Shown here: positions 1 through 6,934 of the stretch, piece by piece | Layout of the letters: the number at the start of each line of letters is the position of its first letter | Numbering within the stretch: the stretch's first letter is position 1 | Assembly (NCBI GenBank): GCA_964484765.1 | Contig: CAZAGI010000038.1 | Location: forward strand, 1-64,000 | From: DSVQ01 sp964484765 | Lineage (GTDB): Bacteria; Planctomycetota; Planctomycetia; Planctomycetales; Planctomycetaceae | DNA: 64,000 nt | Direction of reading: 5' to 3' | The notes under the pieces: model-generated | Told to the model about the DNA's origin: nothing | The model's input: only the letters and a program-made list of their open reading frames with translations | The model's database searches: none | Made by a program: the position numbers and the translations under genes

Positions 1-86
1 CAACTCACCCCCATCCTACCAACCTCGTCAAGTGGGCCTTCTGATCCGCCCTGAATCTCTCGGTAGGTCAAAATCGACTCGGTCAA

Positions 87-617
87 ATGATGCTCTATAA
101 TGGAGAACCGCGCGGATTGGAGATCCTCCGCCGCGCCATTGAATGCGCCGACAATGCCCTTCGGTATGGTGCATGCTCCCAAGACGCAATTCGAATGCGC
201 GCCTGCGCTGGATCAACGTTGTATGCTTATCAAGCAGTGCCTCACAAGCAGGGTGTTCAGCGACCAGATGCAAAGATGCAGCTAGAAGCAATTAACCAGA
301 TGTCGCACTCGTGTTCGCCCTTCATCAAGTCCAGCTGCTTGTTCCTTAAGAATCGTGCGGTTGCATGGCAATCGTACTCAACATCACGATCGAAGCTTGT
401 GGATTCGGCTAAACGCCAATCAGCACACCAAAAGGCATTGGATGACATTAATCAGTCCTTGCGGTTGTGCCTCGACGCAATCAAGCATTCGCGGAAAGAT
501 CCCATCGCAAATCTGTTGCCAACCGAGCGCACGGTTCGCACGATTGAAGAGATCAAACGCGTCATTGAAGAAGGTTTAGAAACAGACTGTACGATGCTGT
601 ACTACAAGTCTAATTAG
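87..617 (+). CDS. hypothetical protein
   Basis: A 176-residue reading frame that I do not recognise. It starts at a double ATG; an in-frame stop lies at 42-44, so it is not simply cut by the window edge, although no good ribosome binding site precedes it. The protein is soluble, with no membrane segment or signal peptide, and is mostly helical-looking. Eight cysteines are scattered without a metal motif. The C-terminal half (residues 105-165) is rich in Lys, Arg and Glu and could form helices. Base composition is lower in GC than most neighbours, which may mean recent acquisition or a decayed 3' part of a longer gene. No partner gene is evident. It is the only long frame here, but whether it is expressed is uncertain. 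Confidence 0.4.
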   Translation: MMLYNGEPRGLEILRRAIECADNALRYGACSQDAIRMRACAGSTLYAYQAVPHKQGVQRPDAKMQLEAINQMSHSCSPFIKSSCLFLKNRAVAWQSYSTSRSKLVDSAKRQSAHQKALDDINQSLRLCLDAIKHSRKDPIANLLPTERTVRTIEEIKRVIEEGLETDCTMLYYKSN

Positions 618-964
618 TGCTCAGCAAACGCGTGCCGTTAGACTAGTTCATGATGATCGGTGGATCCGCCTGCAAATGCGACCGCTATCTGATGGGCAAG
701 AGCGACCTTCCCTAATCGAGACTCAATCTCAAATGCCTGCGGAATCCGGCTCGAAATTCCACGGAATGAGAATTCCGTGCGAGTCGCCACGCGCTTCGGG
801 CTGAAGGTCTGACGCCCGCTTGACGATATGACGGGGGACTACTAGGATTCGGGAAATCGGCGGAAGTCTGCGAGGACTTTGCCGGTTCAGCAGAGATGGT
901 GCCTGCGGTTCTTGTCATCGCCGCCGGCAATCCCTTGGCGTCCCGTTAGAAGGCGAGAGCTGGC
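618..964. other. intergenic region without recognised gene
   Basis: About 350 bases with no convincing reading frame. One small perfect inverted repeat is visible (arms 760-767 and 772-779, four-base loop), with no T-run after it. The rest should hold the promoter and leader of the downstream ferredoxin gene, but I see no clear -35/-10 pair. Confidence 0.4.
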
Positions 965-1252
965 ATGACGCACGTCGTCGCAGAACCGTGTTTCAACTGC
1001 AAGTACACCGATTGCGTGACCGTTTGCCCGGTCGAATGCTTCTATGAAGGCGAAGCGATGCTCTTCATCCACCCGGAGGAGTGCATCGACTGCGAGGCCT
1101 GCGTGCCGGAATGCCCGCCCGCGGCGATCTTTCATCAGGACAACCTGCCGGCACAATGGGCCGACTACACCGCCCTCAATGCGGAAATGGCCCCCAACTG
1201 CCCGGTCATCACCGAACAAAAAGACCCGATGGGCCCGCCGATCCACAAGTAA
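965..1252 (+). CDS. fdxA: 7Fe-type ferredoxin (FdxA-like)
   Basis: A 95-residue soluble electron carrier. The first Cys set (C9, C17, C21 followed by Pro) matches the 3Fe-4S ligands of seven-iron ferredoxins; the second set (C40, C43, C46, C50-Pro) is a classical CxxCxxCxxxCP 4Fe-4S site. The remaining cysteines, C12 and C25, are also seen in this family. The tail after residue 55 is the usual helical extension of FdxA proteins, and total length is close to the family's usual 100 or so residues. The ATG follows a purine-rich stretch (gaaggcgagagc) that can serve as ribosome binding site. A strong hairpin terminator follows at 1286-1321, so it is probably a one-gene transcript. The physiological partner cannot be told from context. 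Confidence 0.9.
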   Translation: MTHVVAEPCFNCKYTDCVTVCPVECFYEGEAMLFIHPEECIDCEACVPECPPAAIFHQDNLPAQWADYTALNAEMAPNCPVITEQKDPMGPPIHK

Positions 1253-1285
1253 ATTGGATCGCGACATTCGATTATCGCACACAGG

Positions 1286-1321
1286 CAAGGCCGAGCCGGA
1301 TCGCTGTCCGACTCGGCCTTG
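1286..1321 (+). terminator. hairpin terminator after the ferredoxin gene
   Basis: Arms caaggccgag (1286-1295) and ctcggccttg (1312-1321) are perfect complements, and the pairing extends inward after a one-base mismatch (cgga with tccg). It lies 33 bases after the ferredoxin stop codon. The T-run after it is poor, so termination efficiency is a guess. Confidence 0.6.
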
Positions 1322-1342
1322 TTGCGCGCTATGCAGAAGAGG

Positions 1343-1454
1343 TTTTGCCACAAGAGACACAAGAAAATCTCAGAAAAGAAAAACAACCTCGCCATCGCAA
1401 GGGCTGGGCGTCCTCCTTTTCCCTTTTGTGTCCTTTGTGCCTCTTGTGGCAAAA
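1343..1454. repeat. inverted repeat of the TTTTGCCACAAGAG type
   Basis: Arms at 1343-1356 (ttttgccacaagag) and 1441-1454 are perfect 14-base complements. The sequence just inside each arm is also related (acacaagaaaa on the left, tttgtgtcctttgtgcc on the right), so the whole element folds back on itself. It sits between convergent genes. Similar gccaca(a/g)aga(c)aca motifs are known as dispersed intergenic repeats in planctomycetes and related bacteria; that link is from memory. Confidence 0.6.
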
Positions 1455-1466
1455 ATCTCTTTGTCT

Positions 1467-2306
1467 TTACAACCACAGTTTCACGCGGTCGCGCAAGATT
1501 GCCGGCATGCGTTTCATCACGGCGCGTTCGATCTGGTCGGTCTGATACCGCGTGCTGAAATGCATGGCGATGATCAGTTCGTTCTTGAACTTCTCGGCCC
1601 GGTCCAAAAAGTCGTCCAGGTGCATGTGGCCGAACTTGTGGATCTTTTCCTTGCGGTGTTCGGGGCGAAAGAACGTCAGTTCGGTGAGCAGAATCTGTGC
1701 ATCGAACAACGGCGGATAACCATCCAAGCCCGGCGGTGACGTATCACCCGTGTAGGCCACCAGCGGCATGCGCGATTCCGCCGTGACATCCACCCCCGAC
1801 AACCGCAGATCACGAATCTGATCGCCGCTGAGACCCGTGTATTCCGTCTTCAGCTTCTTGCGGCGCTGCCAGACGCAATACCCTACCGACGGCACCGTGT
1901 GCGTCGTTTTGAACACGGCGACCACATGTTCGCGCGACAGTTCAATCTCCTGCCCCGGTTCGACGCCGATGAGGTTGCACAGCATCCGGCCCCGGTCGAG
2001 TCGTTGCCAGACTTTGAGCAGCTTGTCGACCCACTCGACGGTCTCCGCGGGGACGTAAATCGTCGGCGGCTCCATCTTCATCATGCGACGACGAGCCACA
2101 AACACAGGCAGCGCGGCCATGTGGTCGAGATGGGCATGCGTGATGAAAATTGTCGGCGTGCCCATGAATTCCCACGGGCTGCCGCCGAGATCGAAGCCGA
2201 GTTTCAGTTCGGGAATCCGCCAGTAACTCTGCACCGCCGCGCGCGAGTACCCTTCGATCGTGAGACCCTTGTGATGCAGCGTGTGGACAGGCAGATTCTG
2301 TAACAT
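1467..2306 (-). CDS. MBL-fold metallo-hydrolase, ribonuclease Z-like
   Basis: A metallo-beta-lactamase-fold hydrolase of the ribonuclease Z/ElaC-like branch, 279 residues from the chosen start. The signature zinc motif HxHxDH is at residues 57-62 (THAHLDH), preceded by the beta-strand FDLGGSPWEF region that replaces the usual substrate loop. Later ligand motifs are visible: YTGDTSP (Asp), LTELTFF, a GHMHLDD histidine pair and a final MHFSTRY histidine. An in-frame extension upstream to 2423 runs through an AT-rich repeat and looks non-coding, so I chose the ATG at 2306, after an AAAAGA purine stretch. Enzymes of this family mature tRNA 3' ends or hydrolyse other phosphodiesters; which applies here is inference. 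It has no operon partner on its strand downstream. Confidence 0.8.
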   Translation of the reverse strand: MLQNLPVHTLHHKGLTIEGYSRAAVQSYWRIPELKLGFDLGGSPWEFMGTPTIFITHAHLDHMAALPVFVARRRMMKMEPPTIYVPAETVEWVDKLLKVWQRLDRGRMLCNLIGVEPGQEIELSREHVVAVFKTTHTVPSVGYCVWQRRKKLKTEYTGLSGDQIRDLRLSGVDVTAESRMPLVAYTGDTSPPGLDGYPPLFDAQILLTELTFFRPEHRKEKIHKFGHMHLDDFLDRAEKFKNELIIAMHFSTRYQTDQIERAVMKRMPAILRDRVKLWL

Positions 2307-2399
2307 GATCTTTTCAAATGAAGCCCAAGGTTTCTGAACCCTGGGTCTCATTCTTGGGTTCTCATTCTTGAACAACTCAACCTGATTGGAATAAACCAG

Positions 2400-2507
2400 A
2401 TTGGCAATTAGTAATTGAAACATGCAAATTGCAAATTGCCGGAGTGAGATGAAACGCTTCCTTCAATTTGCAATTTTCATTTCCTAATTTTCAACTGCCA
2501 ATCTGCT
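2400..2507. repeat. AT-rich fold-back repeat (AATTGCAAATTG family)
   Basis: A left half rich in caattagtaattgaaa and gcaaattgcaaattg is followed by a right half with caatttgcaattttcattt and aattttcaactgcca, which is its approximate complement. It is far more AT-rich than its neighbours. A second copy of the same kind is at 55792-55895. Confidence 0.6.
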
Positions 2508-2511
2508 TGCC

Positions 2512-3588
2512 TCAAACCTTCACCGTCTTGCCAGTTGCGATGCTCTTCGCCTCGGCATAGCACATCTTCAATGCATCGCGGGCCAGGTCACCCGAAAGCA
2601 ATGCTGCGGCCACGCCGGTTTTGACCGAATCCACGGCGGTTTGCAGCTCCGTCGTGAACGCCGAACACCATTCGGTCCCGCCCTTCAATTTTGGCGAAGT
2701 CACTTTCCCGCCGGCGATGACCGACAGCGGGCGATCGACGCACCATGCCCCGCCGATGGTCCCCGCGGAATACAGCACTGTCGCTTTCTCGAAGTACAGT
2801 TCGTAACCATGCGCGAAGTCATGACCCAAGGCCGCAATCCCGCCGCTGACCGCCGAGACCGACGGCCCCGCATCATCAAAGACATATTGAGTGTGGACAT
2901 GGTTCACGAAACCATCCTGCAGCAGCCCTCGTGAGAAAACCTGCGTCGGCAGCCCGCACGTCAACCGGATGAAATGATTGTCGTGGATGTGGAGATCGAT
3001 CCCCCAGCCGCCGAGTTTGCGGAAGTCGGACATCTCCGCGGACCACTTCGGCGGGCTGATCACCCGCCGCAGGTGCGCCGCGAGCAACTTGCCGTACTTG
3101 CCGTTGGCGACACAATCCGCTGCGAACTGGAACTCCGGAAAGAACGGCAGCACCTGGCCGACCATCAGCAACCTCCCGGACTTCGCCGCCGCGGCGAGCA
3201 TCCGATCGGCGGCTTTCGGATCGACCGCGATCGGCTTCTCGACCAGCACATGCTTCCCGGCTTGCAGTGCAGCAATCGCCACTGCTTCGTGCTGGTCGTT
3301 TGGGAGGCAGATATCAATCAGATCAATGTCAGGATCGGCGAGCAGATCCTTCACATTGTCGTAGGCGCTGATCTTGGACAGATCCAACTTCGGACCACGT
3401 GGGCCAAAATTCCCCTGGATAGATGTCCAGTCTCCGGAAAGCTTTTCCGGACTTCGGGCGCAGATCGCCGTCACCGCGGCTCCTTTCAGCTTGGAGCCGC
3501 CCGGTTTCCCCGCTTCGCTGATCTTGGTGCTGGCGGCGAAGTGCGTCCACCCCATGAAGCCGATGCCGACAATCCCGATCCGGACCAT
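2512..3588 (-). CDS. Gfo/Idh/MocA family oxidoreductase
   Basis: A 358-residue NAD(P)-dependent oxidoreductase. The N-terminus has a Rossmann dinucleotide motif (GIVGIGFMGWTH, residues 5-16). The middle holds the family's diagnostic EKP (VLVEKPIAVD, near residue 117), which contributes to cofactor and substrate binding. The C-terminal domain supplies the sheet that binds the sugar-type substrate. A motif GGWGIDLHIHDNHFIRL resembles the conserved GG.(L/I)xDxxxHxxD region containing a catalytic His. No Tat or Sec signal is seen, so it is probably cytoplasmic, unlike many planctomycete paralogs. The ATG at 3588 has no strong Shine-Dalgarno sequence. The substrate is unknown; planctomycetes carry dozens of such enzymes for sugars and inositols. 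A second member is at 47097. Confidence 0.85.
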   Translation of the reverse strand: MVRIGIVGIGFMGWTHFAASTKISEAGKPGGSKLKGAAVTAICARSPEKLSGDWTSIQGNFGPRGPKLDLSKISAYDNVKDLLADPDIDLIDICLPNDQHEAVAIAALQAGKHVLVEKPIAVDPKAADRMLAAAAKSGRLLMVGQVLPFFPEFQFAADCVANGKYGKLLAAHLRRVISPPKWSAEMSDFRKLGGWGIDLHIHDNHFIRLTCGLPTQVFSRGLLQDGFVNHVHTQYVFDDAGPSVSAVSGGIAALGHDFAHGYELYFEKATVLYSAGTIGGAWCVDRPLSVIAGGKVTSPKLKGGTEWCSAFTTELQTAVDSVKTGVAAALLSGDLARDALKMCYAEAKSIATGKTVKV

Positions 3589-4190
3589 GTGCCGTTCCTC
3601 GTTTCCCCGTGACGGAAGTGGTTGACAGGGCTGCCAGAATCGCGCCCGAACTGTGGAAATGCAACCGAGCCGACAAGGATTGGTTGGGAATTGCCATCGA
3701 CCTCGCCGAACGGCCGGGATCCATCCACGGCGAAAACAGCATGCATCGACTATTCCGCGAGCAATGATTGCTCATATTCTACGCATGCTGACGCTGCCTA
3801 TTTTTCAGGCAGACAATCGCATGATCATTTCGGACCGCGTCCCAGAACCCCATCGATAATCATAAACTATTTCACAACAAAAACTTACAACATTCCAACC
3901 CAGCCCCAAACCGCCGCTGGCAATCCGAATGGGCTGCATGTGACAATCTTCCGGGATATTGTGAGTTTTCGCATGGCGCTATGGATTTTCCAACATGCCG
4001 GATGTTATCTTTTTGACGCCATTCTCGATTTGATGACAGTTCGACTCGCCGCGCGAGGGACGCTTCGTCCGACGATTCAGCCGCGACAAATCGCCGAGTG
4101 TGACGGTGTGACCAGCGCGATGGGCCGCGCTGCCCACACCGTCGAGTTGCCACAGGGAAGCATCAGGCACGTCTTACAGGGGTTGGGAAC
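3589..4190. other. intergenic region upstream of csrA
   Basis: About 600 bases lie between the divergent oxidoreductase and csrA. One reading frame of 202 codons crosses it on the + strand and runs into csrA in another frame, but its composition (many Ser, Thr, Pro, Arg; no hydrophobic core; no ribosome binding site) does not look coding. It probably holds the csrA promoter and long leader; I see no clear sigma-70 boxes or structured RNA. Confidence 0.4.
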
Positions 4191-4391
4191 ATGCTTGTTT
4201 TGTCACGGAAGCCGGGTGAAAAGATTCTGATCGGTGACAACGTCACGATCACCATTGTGCGAATTGGACCGAACACCGTTCGACTGGGGATCGACGCCCC
4301 GCGGGACATGAACATTGTCCGCGACGAGCTCACCCACACCGAACGCGTCGGCGACGGCGCAGAAACCATCGAACCGATTCCACAGGCCTGA
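4191..4391 (+). CDS. csrA: carbon storage regulator CsrA
   Basis: A 66-residue RNA-binding regulator. The N-terminus MLVLSRKPGEKILIGD is the canonical CsrA start, and the RNA-binding region around VRIGIDAP has the typical form here (VRLGIDAPRDMNIVRDEL, residues 36-53). CsrA dimers bind GGA motifs near ribosome binding sites and repress or stabilise mRNAs. Length is normal for the family (60-70 residues); the C-terminal tail after residue 53 is acidic, as often seen. The ATG follows a GGGG-containing leader (caggggttgggaac), and such GGG/GGA tracts could allow autoregulation, though this is inference. It stands alone, not next to flagellar genes or fliW as in many bacteria. Confidence 0.95.
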   Translation: MLVLSRKPGEKILIGDNVTITIVRIGPNTVRLGIDAPRDMNIVRDELTHTERVGDGAETIEPIPQA

Positions 4392-4771
4392 GTGCCACTG
4401 ATCCATTACCGACTCACGCCGGAGATCGCATTGCCCGATCCCCGGCTTTTTTCGCGCGCCCACGATCAAAGTCCATCCCAGCCCGGAGCGCAAGCGACGG
4501 ATGTGCCTCTCAAAGTAGACTGTTGCCGGGGTGCCAGTGGCGAGCGTCTTCATTCGCCAGTGCTCTTACCGTTCGATGACGTGGTCGGGCCCTGAATTTC
4601 GCGATCCACAAAGCCACTGGCGGCCCTGAGCACCCAAAGCCGCGCCACTGGCACCCACGCTCTTAGCTCTTCACCGAGCGGATTCAGTCGTCCAAGTCCT
4701 GATCCGATTGCACCCCTGATCCGTTAAGCTGCTAACTGGAATTACTCGATCAACAAAGGAGTAGCGAGGAT
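4392..4771. other. intergenic region with dispersed repeats
   Basis: About 380 bases without a gene. It contains a copy of the CCCGGAGCGCAAGCGACGG repeat family near 4478-4500 and a CCAGTGGC fold-back element (4530-4655). The last 30 bases carry the ribosome binding site of the next gene (AAAGGAG near 4755). Confidence 0.5.
4530..4655. repeat. CCAGTGGC fold-back repeat
   Basis: Perfect 13-base complementary arms ggtgccagtggcg (4530-4542) and cgccactggcacc (4643-4655). Additional internal copies of the core occur (cgccagtg near 4555-4562 and gccactggcg near 4613). A related short hairpin is at 37078-37105. Confidence 0.65.
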
Positions 4772-5500
4772 ATGTCTCACCCGGAAGTCGAACAGAATGT
4801 GAAAATCGAAGGATCGAAGCCCATCGAGGTTGCACAACTTTGGCTCGGAATCGCTCAAGTCTTGCTGATTCTCGGTGCGTCTGCGGCAGGTGCGTGGAAA
4901 TGGGTGAGCATCGATTCAAGGATGGCGGATCTTGATCGCCGTCACCGGGAAGTCGAGGTTGTGAAAGCAGAGACTGAGGCGCTATCTGTTGTTGGTCAAG
5001 TTCTGGATTCAGAAGTGTATCTTCAGGTAGGAGATCGTTCTGTTCCAGTTTGCCCCGTCTTTGTCACTTTGCAGAATGTTGGGCAGGTTCCGGTTCGCGT
5101 CACCAGCCTTGAGTTCCGTGTTTTTACGGCCACTCTCGGTGACGTAAGTGCCCTTACAACCATCGATGTTCCGAAAAATGACATTAGCTTAACTGCTGGA
5201 AACGATATTGCGGAGAGCGCATTGCCGGACAAAGAAATCCTCGGAGTGTTACTCTCCAATTCGGCAAACTGGATTGAAAAGAAAGAATTGGCACAGAACT
5301 TTCCGCCCAGTAATGAGATGATTCCATCTGGTCAATCAAGGCTTGAGCGTCTGCATGTTCTCGCTCCGACGATGAATTCATCCCTTCTAACAAAGATTGA
5401 GGTGACCGTGCATACCGAAAAAGCGACACACCGTTGGTTTGGGTTCACAAACACAGCTGTATGCCGGCCAATTGCATTTCCAGCAGCCATGAGCGAATAA
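4772..5500 (+). CDS. hypothetical single-pass membrane protein
   Basis: A 242-residue protein of unknown function. After a short charged N-terminus there is one transmembrane helix (about residues 22-43), then a charged helical stretch (about 47-70) that may be a coiled coil, then a beta-rich domain (about 75-235) with Val- and Thr-rich strands. The domain is presumably exposed outside the membrane; the lack of a cleavable signal suggests a membrane anchor. The start is well supported: AAAGGAG lies 12 bases upstream of the ATG. GC content is visibly lower than in the surrounding genes, which may indicate foreign origin. No homologous family is recognised, and there is no neighbour on the same strand that would suggest a complex. 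Confidence 0.65.
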   Translation: MSHPEVEQNVKIEGSKPIEVAQLWLGIAQVLLILGASAAGAWKWVSIDSRMADLDRRHREVEVVKAETEALSVVGQVLDSEVYLQVGDRSVPVCPVFVTLQNVGQVPVRVTSLEFRVFTATLGDVSALTTIDVPKNDISLTAGNDIAESALPDKEILGVLLSNSANWIEKKELAQNFPPSNEMIPSGQSRLERLHVLAPTMNSSLLTKIEVTVHTEKATHRWFGFTNTAVCRPIAFPAAMSE

Positions 5501-5609
5501 GTAATGCGTGCAATTCCGATATCGGCGAGTGGCCCAGCCGCTGTCCGCAGCGTCTGGGTTCACGAGAGGGCGCGGTGGCCCTGCTTAAATCTGTTTGGCA
5601 ACCGTGTCT

Positions 5610-5695
5610 GTGCCACTGCTTCGTACTCGGAGCAGTGTTTTCGGACGGTTCCGGAAGCGACCAGTGTCACTACTTTGAGTACAAAGCAGTGGCAC
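5610..5695. repeat. 86-base imperfect palindrome, REP/MITE-like
   Basis: Outer arms GTGCCACTGCTTCGTACTC (5610-5628) and its complement at 5677-5695 differ at one position. Pairing continues inward through a second block (ggagcagtg against cagtgtcactact) to a central TTCCGG. The whole element therefore folds into one long hairpin, as a small non-autonomous mobile element or REP doublet would. No transposase is in the window. Confidence 0.75.
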
Positions 5696-5712
5696 TTTCT
5701 TTTGAACTTGGC

Positions 5713-5824
5713 GGGTGGCTGGGGCGAAGTCTTCTCCGCCCCGGAGGTTGTTTCGAGACGTTGGCTGAACTTGATGATGGTTGCCGAGGAACTGGGTCGT
5801 CGAGGACTCCGACGCCAGCCACCC
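5713..5824. repeat. degenerate fold-back segment with GGGTGGCTGG arms
   Basis: Perfect 10-base arms at 5713-5722 and 5815-5824 enclose about 90 bases, including a ggggcg/cgcccc hairpin (5721-5726 with 5737-5742). Weaker than the element just upstream; it may be a decayed copy of another repeat. Confidence 0.45.
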
Positions 5825-6013
5825 GGTCGCGCCGCCTTGATCAGGCTCGTCTCAGACCGGAGCGTAAGCAATGGTCGCCATTAGAGGGAAGTTCCCAGAT
5901 CCAGACGCCGAAAGCGATGAGTGGCGAAGTGAATTCAAACTCTGTCTTTGCCGCGTCGCTTTGGAGATTCCATTTCTTAACTCCCGTCGCTTGCGCTCCG
6001 GTCTGGGACGGAA

Positions 6014-6787
6014 TCAACGCCATCGCTGCTGCGCGTCCGGGGCGTATTGTCGTCGATACGCCCGTGGCGTCAGCCCCGTGTGTCGCGAGAATTGTTTCGT
6101 GAAGCTGCTTTGGTCGTAGAAGCCGGTTTCTTCGGAGATGGCGGCGATGGTGCGGTCGCTGTGGAGCAGGGCCTGGCTGGCGGCGTTGATGCGGACGCGG
6201 AGGACGTATTGCTGCGGCGTCATCTGAAAGAGATGCTTGAACTTCCGGTCGAGCTGGCTCACCGAGAGGTGTACGAGTTTTGCGAGGTCGTCAATCCGTA
6301 ACCGCTCGGCGTAATGGTCGACGACATACGTCAGCACGCGTTCCATTTCCTGATACGGTTTCAGCAGCGTTTCGGTCTGCTCGAAGTCCCGCATCACACC
6401 GGCGACGCCGATCACTTTGCCGCCGTCACCGAACAATGGCGTCTTCGTCGAGATGAACCACCGCAGTTGACCGGCTGCGTCGCCGACCAGCCAGATTTGA
6501 TTCGGCAGCGCTTCCCCCGCCTCCATCACCCGGCGGTCTTCACGGACGTATTGCTCGGCGAGGTGCCGGGGATGAAAGTCGAAGTCGGTAAGGCCGACGA
6601 TCTGCTCGACGTGCTGGCAGCCGTGCAGCCGCAGGTTGGCGTCGTTCATCAGCATGAACCGACCGGCGGCGTCCTTCGCGAAGAAGTACACCTCGGGAAG
6701 AAAGTCGAGCAGTTGTAACAGATGAGCCGGATTCTCCAGTCGCTGAAAGAATTCCGACTGCGCGGCACGGGGACCGGTGGGACTCAT
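6014..6787 (-). CDS. AraC-family transcriptional regulator with PAS domain
   Basis: A 257-residue DNA-binding regulator. Residues 25-135 form a PAS fold (LPEVYFFAKDAAGRF, then the GLTDFDFHP and VIGVAGVMRDF blocks), which usually senses a small ligand or redox state. Residues 150-250 hold the two helix-turn-helix motifs of the AraC/XylS family, with the diagnostic second part (IAAISEETGFYDQSSFTKQFSRHTGLTP region, split here across residues 214-241). An in-frame extension to 6967 overlaps the divergent gene, so I chose the ATG at 6787. It is divergent from the DUF1501 gene at 6935 across about 150 bases, suggesting that it may control that gene; this is inference. Targets are unknown. Confidence 0.85.
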   Translation of the reverse strand: MSPTGPRAAQSEFFQRLENPAHLLQLLDFLPEVYFFAKDAAGRFMLMNDANLRLHGCQHVEQIVGLTDFDFHPRHLAEQYVREDRRVMEAGEALPNQIWLVGDAAGQLRWFISTKTPLFGDGGKVIGVAGVMRDFEQTETLLKPYQEMERVLTYVVDHYAERLRIDDLAKLVHLSVSQLDRKFKHLFQMTPQQYVLRVRINAASQALLHSDRTIAAISEETGFYDQSSFTKQFSRHTGLTPRAYRRQYAPDAQQRWR

Positions 6788-6934
6788 GCGCAAAAAATAC
6801 CAAAACTTGCGGAGCCGGTACAAGACGACAGAGGTCTCCTTACAGTATATGATAGAAGCATGCTGCGCGGTTGCCGCCGGGACGAGATCGTGTAATCGAC
6901 CAAATTTGATGAACGTGTTCGAGGAGCTTCGCCA
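6788..6934. promoter_or_regulatory. divergent promoter region between AraC regulator and DUF1501 gene
   Basis: This 147-base gap must contain both start regions. A TATGAT sequence at 6848-6853 could be a -10 box for the rightward gene, though no good -35 lies 17 bases upstream, which would suit an activator-dependent promoter. GAGGAG near 6919 is the ribosome binding site of the rightward gene. No direct repeats typical of AraC sites are obvious. Confidence 0.35.

Larger units (their letters stand above)
5501..6013. other. repeat-rich intergenic region
   Basis: About 510 bases with no supported gene. It holds a long palindromic element (5610-5695), a second fold-back segment with arms gggtggctgg (5713-5722) and ccagccaccc (5815-5824), an inner ggggcg/cgcccc hairpin, and a CCCGTCGCTTGCGCTCCGG repeat copy near 5983-6007. 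Frames crossing it change character with each repeat and look non-coding. Confidence 0.55.

Noticed and set aside
3622..4230. 202-codon frame upstream of csrA
   Set aside because: Low-complexity-like composition, no ribosome binding site, and it ends inside csrA in another frame; treated as non-coding leader.
5434..6102. 222-codon frame crossing the repeat-rich gap
   Set aside because: It runs through two palindromic elements and into the AraC gene's antisense; changes of composition follow the repeats, not a protein.
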